5,424 nucleotides of DNA from assembly GCA_021107975.1 (NCBI GenBank), contig JAIORT010000848.1:1-5424 (forward strand). Reading direction: 5' to 3'. Positions within the stretch are counted from its first letter, which is position 1, and the number at the start of each line of letters is the position of its first letter. The notes under the pieces are model-generated. The model saw only the letters and a program-made list of their open reading frames with translations, did no database searches and had not been told where the DNA came from. This document shows, one piece after another, positions 1 to 4,704 of the stretch. The DNA comes from Bacteroidales bacterium (lineage in GTDB: Bacteria; Bacteroidota; Bacteroidia; Bacteroidales; JAADJA01). Position numbers and translations under genes: made by a program.

Positions 1-176
1 TATCCCATTGGCCACCAGCAGGACCGCAGCCCCACATACACCAGTATCTCCCCCACCTTTGACCCCGGCAGCCGGGCCGAAATATCATAGACCTCATCCA
101 CAACAGAGCGCAGGTCACAGTCCCCTTTCTAGAACCCCTCTACCACATCAACTGGCAGGATATCCAGGTCCTCCTC
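1..176 (-). pseudogene. C-terminal fragment of a second DUF1232/YkvA-type gene with in-frame stop codons
   Basis: In the minus frame with codons ending at 131, 128 and so on, this stretch reads EEDLDILPVDVVEGF, then TAG (129-131), then KGDCDLRSVVDEVYDIS and on to GEILVYVGL. The first part matches the intact gene's LDDLPVDVVEGL. The second part matches the usual C-terminal extension of the DUF1232 family (W-x-GD-x-DL...DEVY...YVGL), which the intact gene lacks. The TAG sits where the family has tryptophan, so it is one base from TGG. A TGA at 177-179 closes the frame upstream, and homology to the family ends there. After YVGL the frame stays open to the window edge, with a less convincing sequence. 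By eye, about four in five bases match the right copy over 111-176. This is a related but diverged copy, not a recent duplicate. It is probably a decayed paralog. Confidence 0.6.
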
Positions 177-352
177 TCAGTTGCCACTCGTTCGGATCAG
201 GTAGAAAGCATCAATGACTGGATATCGGGCATCTGGAAGGATTATCCTGATATTATTCCACTGGGGGCCATGCATCCTGAACATCCGAACCCGGAAGCGG
301 AGACCTGTGGAGGCGGCAGCTTGGAATAAAAGGAATAAGACTTCATGGCCCC
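165..352 (+). pseudogene. Frameshifted internal fragment of an amidohydrolase (TIM-barrel metal-dependent hydrolase family)
   Basis: The plus frame from about 165 reads VLLSVATRSDQVESIND, WISGIWKDYPDIIPLGAMHP and EHPNPEAE. This matches the amidohydrolase pattern in which an ATKPEQV-x-SIN segment precedes a GA-x-HP-x-HPDPEAE segment. A frameshift near 300-304 moves the reading to the frame LWRRQLGIKGIRLHGPDH (305-358), which is the next family block (ELGIKGIKLHP). The order and spacing of both blocks fit one ancestral gene. The metal-ligand N-terminus and the C-terminal half are missing on both sides, and the uncorrected frame stops at 327-329. It abuts the DUF1232 fragment on the opposite strand at about 165-177. 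I judge it a dead fragment left by rearrangement. The assignment rests on remembered family motifs. Confidence 0.6.
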
Positions 353-477
353 GACCACGCCACCGTCGGAATAAATTCCGTGGCATCCTCAAGATGGAGG
401 CCGGGTTGTGATGTGCGTGTAGATAGATGTGGGGTGGAGTATATAGGTCAAAGGTTTCGGAACTATGTAAAAGGTAA
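353..477. other. Transition zone between gene-fragment mosaic and AT-rich cassette
   Basis: No gene, repeat or RNA is recognised here. Base composition falls from GC-rich to AT-rich at roughly 410-480, which places the left edge of the cassette in this interval. The sequence also forms the 3' flank of the membrane-protein gene, but no convincing terminator hairpin or oligo-T run is visible. Confidence 0.4.
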
Positions 478-1179
478 CTATTCAGTCCATGAGTCGTATT
501 TTTTCCACAACCCAACTGCTATCAAGACTGCTGCTGCCCCTAATAAGGATGAAAAAATTAGTGCAGCAAGAGCAAATGTTGTTGTCGGACTCTCGAAAAG
601 TTCATAAAATGTGTGCATTAAAATTAAAATTACACTTATTATAATAACTTTAGATATATAATTACGGTCTGATTCTTTTTTTAATAACTCATGACTAAGC
701 TCTATTCTTGTTTGATTGTCTCCATATTTTATATATTTTATTACTTTAGTGAAATAATTAACCGCGGGAGCCAAATATTGGTTGGATATAAGCCCAGTCA
801 AATCTAAGAGTGCCAACGACAATATTATATATAAGATCAATCTAGATAATAATATAATATTATCGTTATTTTCATGACTAAAATCAAATATATAAAAGGA
901 ACTTGTCATAATAGAATAGACATCCGTTATTATATAACCACAAATAACAAAGAGAACAAAAAAATATACAAAAATTGGAATTATATAAAACAGATAAAAA
1001 GGTGACCATAAAATGGTTGTTAATAATGCTCTAATTTTCATAGATATTGTCCAATCTTTTTTAATGTTCTTTTGTATCTCATATCCACAATTCTTGCACT
1101 TAAACCCCCATTCCAAATACTCGAGTTCTCTTTTTTTGCATTTAGGGCATAAAAAATTTCCAGATTTTTCTTCATTCAT
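478..1179 (-). CDS. Zinc-ribbon membrane protein, function unknown
   Basis: This is a 233-residue protein with an N-terminal zinc ribbon, C11-P-K-C14 and C28-K-N-C31, followed by about four to five membrane spans. The spans lie at about 52-90 (one or two helices), 107-128, 175-195 and 201-225. There is no signal peptide ahead of the ribbon, so the ribbon most likely faces the cytoplasm. A charged loop of about 45 residues separates the middle and last span pairs (NYFTKVIKYIKYGDNQ onward). The ATG at 1177-1179 overlaps the stop of the zincin gene (TGA at 1172-1174), so translation is probably coupled. A weak AAAGGG site lies about ten bases upstream. The gene stops at TAG in the transition to the GC-rich left flank. 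The membrane part matches nothing I recognise. As the last gene of the cassette it could be the zincin's target or its membrane anchor, or an effector. This is inference from context. Confidence 0.75.
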   Translation of the reverse strand: MNEEKSGNFLCPKCKKRELEYLEWGFKCKNCGYEIQKNIKKDWTISMKIRALLTTILWSPFYLFYIIPIFVYFFVLFVICGYIITDVYSIMTSSFYIFDFSHENNDNIILLSRLILYIILSLALLDLTGLISNQYLAPAVNYFTKVIKYIKYGDNQTRIELSHELLKKESDRNYISKVIIISVILILMHTFYELFESPTTTFALAALIFSSLLGAAAVLIAVGLWKKYDSWTE

Positions 1180-2767
1180 TACTATTTACCCTTTGATATC
1201 TGAATCTATCTAAAATATTTTTATGATACCCTAACGCTATTAATATCGCATTTCTGTTAATTATCTCTTTATGATGTACTAATAGCGAAATCAGGTGTCT
1301 GGGAGTTAATAAATCGTTTTCCCAGATTTTGACCATATCTTCTGGTGGAGGTTCCCCAGTTAATATATTTTTCACTTCTTCAAGTTTATTTTGCAATTCT
1401 TTTCTCTTGCCCGCTTCTCTTGGATAATATGGCCGTTCTATGAGTTTAATCATCTTCGCGGGTATATTTTCTTTCACAATGACGTTACAAAATGAAATGA
1501 GTTTATCCTCGATATTCATGAGATTCACATCATTTAATTCATTTTTAGTCAATTGCTCTAATGCAATATTCTTAGATAGATTCTCCCAATATTCTATCAT
1601 GACATTTGTATCTTTTATTATTTTTTTTACCACATCCCCACCAACATTCATCATACCAAGCGTTGCAACAACTACTCGAATCCTAAGCGACCCAATAACG
1701 AAGGAAGCATACAATGGTTGAACTGCGGGATTCCTATCCAATATTATTGGTAAATAATATCTTCCTAATACTACTAGATAAGCCTCTCCAGCAACAATGG
1801 TGGCATATATATCAGCCATGATCTCATCAGCAAGTATGTCAGCTATTAATTCATCAGGAGCATTTTTATCTTTTATAGTTTCTGGTAAGTATAAAGAAGC
1901 TAATGATGTATCCATGAGCATCTTTTGTATATTTCTGTGTATCGGTCCAAATTTTTTCACAATTTCACCAGATTCCATACTATAAGCTAAATGATAAGCT
2001 TCATGGGCTAATATGATCAAATATTCTAGATCATGTTCAGCATAACTTGGATGATGGATAATCAGTGGTGCGTGTGTAACAGCCCGATTTCTGAATCCAA
2101 ATACGACGAGACCTTTATATCTAATAGCTTCAAAAATTATTAGCTTTTCGTTTTCTTTACGAATAATATATGTATTTCCTTTATCATTTATAACCCATTG
2201 TTCCTGTTTATCATTTTCTTTCAAAATGTTGGGATTTTTAGAAGTAATTATCTTTTTTTTCCGGAATATATCTCTTAAATTATCTGAAAAAACTTTTTTG
2301 TTTAGATTCTCTTCTTCTAATATTGCATCTATGCTAAATAAATACATATCTTCCTTAGTCTCTACATAATCCTTCATCAATGCTTCAGTCGCATTATGGA
2401 TGAGTTGTATCCCTCCAAATTGTCTGCACGCAATCTCAGTTCCTAATGTTGGCTCGGATGCTACCACACCAACCAAACGATTAAGAAATCCATAATTTAA
2501 CGCATTCAATATATCTGAAATATTTTCAATGTTATAATATAAAATACTTCGAAAGGCGGAGTGTCGTGCTATATTTTTTAGATTGGAATTATTTTTATCG
2601 GATGATTCGGTGAATTTATTTGCTTTTAATTGAATTGCTCCATCAATCGCATACTCGACAGATGATATTTGTGACTGACACTCTTCTATTCTTTCCAACA
2701 ACCTTTTAAATACGTTGGTTGCTGGTAGATAGCCAATTGAGTGGTACAACTGCCATTTAACCTGCAT
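1172..2767 (-). CDS. Putative zinc metallopeptidase (HEXXH zincin), family unknown
   Basis: The protein has 531 residues from the ATG at 2765-2767. The core is LIILAHEAYHL (250-260), giving zinc ligands H255 and H259 and catalytic E256. It is preceded by a beta-edge-like stretch APLIIHHPSY (233-242). A helix follows, DELIADILADEIMADIYA (305-322), with two E-x-x-x-D repeats. E315-x-x-x-D319 lies 56 residues after H259 and fits a gluzincin-type third ligand as in M48-like peptidases. The N-terminal 160 residues are mainly helical, and residues 190-235 are beta-rich. The C-terminal ~120 residues are charged and helical, then end in an HLISLLVHH...ALGYH segment. No signal peptide or membrane span is seen, so it probably acts in the cytoplasm. 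The frame stays open 23 codons upstream (to 2836) with coding-like sequence (QFEHAREISNLLEARTKH), so the true start may be a non-ATG codon. Its stop overlaps the next gene by eight bases. It is a protease candidate, with substrate unknown. Confidence 0.75.
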   Translation of the reverse strand: MQVKWQLYHSIGYLPATNVFKRLLERIEECQSQISSVEYAIDGAIQLKANKFTESSDKNNSNLKNIARHSAFRSILYYNIENISDILNALNYGFLNRLVGVVASEPTLGTEIACRQFGGIQLIHNATEALMKDYVETKEDMYLFSIDAILEEENLNKKVFSDNLRDIFRKKKIITSKNPNILKENDKQEQWVINDKGNTYIIRKENEKLIIFEAIRYKGLVVFGFRNRAVTHAPLIIHHPSYAEHDLEYLIILAHEAYHLAYSMESGEIVKKFGPIHRNIQKMLMDTSLASLYLPETIKDKNAPDELIADILADEIMADIYATIVAGEAYLVVLGRYYLPIILDRNPAVQPLYASFVIGSLRIRVVVATLGMMNVGGDVVKKIIKDTNVMIEYWENLSKNIALEQLTKNELNDVNLMNIEDKLISFCNVIVKENIPAKMIKLIERPYYPREAGKRKELQNKLEEVKNILTGEPPPEDMVKIWENDLLTPRHLISLLVHHKEIINRNAILIALGYHKNILDRFRYQRVNSNE

Positions 2768-2833
2768 ATGCTTTGTACGAGCCTCTAATAAATTTGAAAT
2801 TTCTCTTGCATGTTCAAACTGCGATATAATTAT

Positions 2834-2843
2834 AAATCACATC
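2834..2843 (-). promoter_or_regulatory. Strong Shine-Dalgarno (GGATGTGAT) upstream of the zincin's open frame
   Basis: This minus-strand site directly follows the TAG of the RAM-repeat gene and differs from the archaeal consensus GGAGGTGAT at one base. The zincin frame is open from 2836 onward. The first ATG of that frame is about 70 bases away at 2765-2767, far too distant for this site. In-frame ATA (2831-2833), ATT (2828-2830) and ATA (2825-2827) lie at ribosome-binding distance, so a rare non-ATG start is possible. Confidence 0.45.
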
Positions 2844-3854
2844 CTAAAGATTAGTATCATAGCTGATCACGGTGGCTGTATCTTCGACAAAAGGCATATA
2901 TTCAAGAATGTTAATAAATGTATGCAGATCTACAATATTTTTAAATCGCAAATCAATTGCCACATCGAAAAAACCAGGCCTAAACGATGTGTATGGGGGG
3001 CATTTTGCCATTGTAGAATCAGTTACTTTTCTGATACATAATCCATCTAGACCAATGTTTTCTGCGAGCTCTTTTATCCCATTCCAAATCTCTGAATTAT
3101 AAGCATCTGGTCTAATTTTTATCATCATAGAACAGTTTAAACTAGGATAGCCTAAATCATCCAACAATTCAGGTTCTGATATTAAAAAATATGTATCGGA
3201 TATGGATGGTCTATCTTGTTTTCGTAATTCGATCATCGTTTCTCTAATATCCTTGTAATTATCTCTTTTGATTATAACAATTACATCAAAAAGTCCAAAT
3301 CCATGAAATATTCCTGCAGTATTATCATCTATAAATGACTTGTAAATATCTTGTAAATTTAAACTTTTTTCATCATTTAGGATAGTATTTATAGATGTAG
3401 GTTTGAATTTGATGTAGGCAATTAAAAATACTCCATCACAAGATTTTATTTTTTCGTCATCTATATAAATAGGTATAAGTGGATCAACCCAATACTCAAA
3501 AATTCTAAAATATTTATCAGGATATTTAGATCCATATAAATCAGCTACATCTTTACATTTACATTTAATTGACGATTCCAGATTCAATCGTGAACCAATA
3601 TGCTCTTTTATTGATATTTTTTCTTTATCAAACTCAGCAACCCATTCACCCACTGCATTAACAGCTGGGTCAAGACGACTGTCCGATCGTACAAGGATTG
3701 CAGTGTCATGAATCCCAAATAACATCCACGAGTTTATATACTCTATTTTGTCCAATTTGGATTTCAGTTTTCCAAGATATCCCTCATCATGAAGTATACT
3801 ATAACAATTATTTGAAATTAAAAATAAACCGTATATGTTTTTCCCAATTTTCAT
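2844..3854 (-). CDS. Protein with three Lrp/AsnC-type effector-domain (RAM/ferredoxin-like) repeats and no DNA-binding domain
   Basis: This is a 336-residue soluble protein with three diverged copies of one unit. Each has a beta strand, a helix, then a hallmark G-x-x-D strand followed by a helix. The hallmarks are FGIHDTAILVRSD (46-58), FGLFDVIVIIKRD (186-198) and PGFFDVAIDLRFK (293-305). In repeats 2 and 3 they are followed by a helix and a closing strand (RPSISDTYFLIS and PFVEDTATVISY). This matches the G-x-x-D...V-x-x-T layout of the Lrp/AsnC ligand-binding (RAM) domain, which in that family binds amino acids and forms dimers. No helix-turn-helix is present. One chain could therefore form a one-and-a-half-dimer barrel that works as a sensor or scaffold. 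A CKCK cluster (97-101) and C240/C273/C284 are the other notable residues. The ATG at 3852-3854 has the ribosome binding site GAGAGG nine bases upstream. The gene ends in TAG. No specific family is recognised. The fold assignment is from pattern only. Confidence 0.75.
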   Translation of the reverse strand: MKIGKNIYGLFLISNNCYSILHDEGYLGKLKSKLDKIEYINSWMLFGIHDTAILVRSDSRLDPAVNAVGEWVAEFDKEKISIKEHIGSRLNLESSIKCKCKDVADLYGSKYPDKYFRIFEYWVDPLIPIYIDDEKIKSCDGVFLIAYIKFKPTSINTILNDEKSLNLQDIYKSFIDDNTAGIFHGFGLFDVIVIIKRDNYKDIRETMIELRKQDRPSISDTYFLISEPELLDDLGYPSLNCSMMIKIRPDAYNSEIWNGIKELAENIGLDGLCIRKVTDSTMAKCPPYTSFRPGFFDVAIDLRFKNIVDLHTFINILEYMPFVEDTATVISYDTNL

Positions 3855-3865
3855 TATATTTATCC

Positions 3866-3893
3866 TCTCTAATTCTAAATTTATAATTAGAGA
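3866..3893. promoter_or_regulatory. 28-bp near-perfect palindrome overlapping the ribosome binding site (probable operator or leader hairpin)
   Basis: Outer arms tctctaatt (3866-3874) and aattagaga (3885-3893) are perfect nine-base complements. The centre contains the self-complementary taaattta (3876-3883). Only the base pair at 3875/3884 is mismatched, so 13 of 14 pairs match. The inner edge overlaps the GAGAGG ribosome binding site of the 336-residue gene (minus strand, 3864-3870). A dimeric repressor bound here, or a hairpin in the mRNA, could block expression. The role is inferred. The symmetry is seen directly. Confidence 0.7.
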
Positions 3894-3910
3894 TGGCTAA
3901 AATAACTATT

Positions 3911-3925
3911 ATTATATTTTAATTC
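3911..3925 (-). promoter_or_regulatory. Possible second TATA box, ahead of the RAM-repeat gene
   Basis: The minus strand reads GGAATTAAAATATAATAA across here, a BRE/TATA-like arrangement. The predicted start site about 25 bases downstream falls inside the palindrome at 3866-3893. The region is AT-rich, so chance resemblance is possible. Confidence 0.35.
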
Positions 3926-3952
3926 CTATAAAATTAAATTAATTTTGCATAT

Positions 3953-4183
3953 TTAATAGTGCATTGCTAAAAACGAACGTACTATTGGCCCTTGCTCACA
4001 TAACTCAACATTACCATTTTTGTCTATTAAATATTTCTTTTCACAGTTTGGACATGGAAATATAAGACCCCCCTTGCTAAAAAATTTGTTCGGTAGATCA
4101 ATCTCTATGTCATGTCCATTTATGCATTCAAATGTTTTTTTCACTTTTTGTAACTCCACTACCATTTTAATTATTAGCATCAT
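3953..4183 (-). CDS. Small zinc-ribbon-like protein, function unknown
   Basis: The open frame gives up to 76 residues, ending in TAA. Two probable zinc-ligand pairs are visible: C20-x-x-G-H24 (FECINGHD) and C44-P-N-C47 (FPCPNCEKKY). A 19-residue loop with a short beta-hairpin-like segment lies between them. This is the pattern of a small zinc ribbon or treble-clef domain. There is no helix-turn-helix, membrane segment or signal peptide. The start is uncertain. The ATGs at 4181-4183, 4178-4180 and 4163-4165 lack a ribosome binding site. The GTG at 4142-4144 is preceded by GTGGAG at a normal nine-base distance, which would give a 63-residue protein beginning MKKTFEC. It is the first gene of the cassette, 98 bases ahead of the RAM-repeat gene, probably on the same transcript. 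Such proteins may bind nucleic acid or a protein partner, but nothing here shows which. Confidence 0.7.
   Translation of the reverse strand: MMLIIKMVVELQKVKKTFECINGHDIEIDLPNKFFSKGGLIFPCPNCEKKYLIDKNGNVELCEQGPIVRSFLAMHY
4142..4154 (-). promoter_or_regulatory. Ribosome binding site plus alternative GTG start for the zinc-ribbon gene
   Basis: On the minus strand a GTGGAG motif precedes GTG (4142-4144) with TTACAAAAA between them. It is the only Shine-Dalgarno-like site near any candidate start of this gene. It therefore favours the shorter protein that begins directly before the first zinc-ligand pair. Confidence 0.45.
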
Positions 4184-4367
4184 ATCATATTTAATTCTGT
4201 TGTTTTCATGCTGACATTATATTTAAAAATTATGATTTAATATATGTTATCACTCATTATATATTTTTCCCCGAATATTCTATTATTCAGTCTTTTATTT
4301 GCTTAAAATTTTATGATAAATCAGTATCCACTACTAATTGATTGGTTGTGCATAATCTTTGGTTAAC
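4184..4367. other. Gene-free leader region of the cassette
   Basis: This AT-rich stretch holds no open frame with coding character on either strand. Apart from the promoter candidate at 4258-4273, the only structure seen is a seven-base inverted repeat (aatatat at 4239-4245 and atatatt at 4259-4265). It is low in complexity and may be chance. Confidence 0.5.
4258..4273 (-). promoter_or_regulatory. BRE/TATA-like promoter for the cassette
   Basis: On the minus strand the sequence reads CGGGGAAAAATATATA, a purine-rich BRE-like element followed by a TATA box. A start site about 25 bases downstream would fall near 4235. That leaves a leader of roughly 50-90 bases before the small zinc-ribbon gene. 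It is the best promoter candidate in the gene-free stretch 4184-4370. The surrounding AT-richness lowers specificity. Confidence 0.45.
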
Positions 4368-4394
4368 AGGTCACCGTCCCCTTTCCAAACCCTC
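4368..4394 (-). other. Frameshifted remnant of the DUF1232 C-terminus at the cassette edge
   Basis: Read in the frame that is offset from the annotated gene, this stretch encodes WKGDGDL. That aligns with the KGDCDL of the second DUF1232 copy at 113-128. The matching DNA runs from about 4434 down to 4367 (caggtcac, shared with 111-118) and then stops abruptly. Below 4367 the sequence is AT-rich and unrelated. I infer a two-base loss in the run around 4385-4392, which destroyed the original end of the gene. The position of the indel is judged from a hand alignment. Confidence 0.55.
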
Positions 4395-4688
4395 CACCAC
4401 ATCAACAGGCAGGTCATCCAGCACCCTCCTCAAAGTATACGAGGCAAGGTACAGGTCATCTATGTACCCCATATACCCGAATACCGGCTCTGAAAGCACA
4501 TCATAAGGCGACACAAAATAAGCAATCGCAGCCGTGATATGCTGCCTGTGTTCCCTGGTCAGCCCCCCGTATCCCAGCAGGTCATTCAGCAGCCTGAGGA
4601 TATCAGGGGCCGCAATGATCAGCTCCCTGTGCTCCCCCTCATATCCGGCGACCTTATCCTCCAGGATATCCAGGTAATCCTCCAGCAT
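4371..4688 (-). CDS. DUF1232/YkvA-type protein, C-terminus probably truncated by frameshift
   Basis: This is a 105-residue protein of a small family of unknown function. The recognisable core is residues 53-86: AAIAYFVSPYDVLSEP followed by GYMGYIDDLYLASYTL, the family's P-x-D...GYIDD signature on an amphipathic or hydrophobic helix pair. The ATG at 4686-4688 is preceded by AGGTGGGGGG, a good archaeal ribosome binding site. It lies 16 bases after the stop of the upstream dehydrogenase, so the two genes look like one operon. The C-terminus is odd. Family members continue past the DLPVDVVEG segment with a W-x-G-D-x-DL motif and a further 25-30 residues. Here the frame shifts at about 4385-4395 and ends in LERGR and TGA. 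In the shifted frame WKGDGDL is still readable immediately before the DNA turns AT-rich at 4367. The core is intact, so a shortened protein may still be made. No function is inferred beyond family membership. Confidence 0.8.
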   Translation of the reverse strand: MLEDYLDILEDKVAGYEGEHRELIIAAPDILRLLNDLLGYGGLTREHRQHITAAIAYFVSPYDVLSEPVFGYMGYIDDLYLASYTLRRVLDDLPVDVVEGLERGR

Positions 4689-4704
4689 ATCCCCCCACCT
4701 GCCT

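Larger units (their letters stand above)
420..4367. mobile_element. Putative AT-rich acquired cassette (genomic islet) with four co-directional genes
   Basis: Base composition is much lower in GC here than in either flank (roughly 30% against above 50% by eye). The right edge is sharp at 4367, where similarity between the two DUF1232 copies ends. The left edge is diffuse, around 410-480. Both flanks hold damaged genes. No integrase, transposase, terminal inverted repeat or target-site duplication is visible, so 'mobile' refers to inferred transfer, not to self-mobility. The DUF1232-derived similarity on the two sides (111-176 and 4367-4434) could have served as, or resulted from, recombination between paralogs. 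Confidence 0.55.

Noticed and set aside
440..480. Transcription terminator after the membrane-protein gene
   Set aside because: No stable hairpin or clear oligo-T run in the direction of transcription.
177..515. 112-residue minus-strand open frame beginning MGCGKNTTHG
   Set aside because: It is antisense to the amidohydrolase fragment, overlaps the end of the membrane-protein gene in another frame, and has no family features or ribosome binding site.
4239..4265. Inverted repeat aatatat/atatatt near the cassette promoter
   Set aside because: The arms consist only of A and T in an AT-rich region, so chance occurrence is likely.
111..4434. Target-site duplication created by insertion of the cassette
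   Set aside because: The two flanking segments differ at many bases and by small indels, so they are diverged paralogs and not a fresh duplication.
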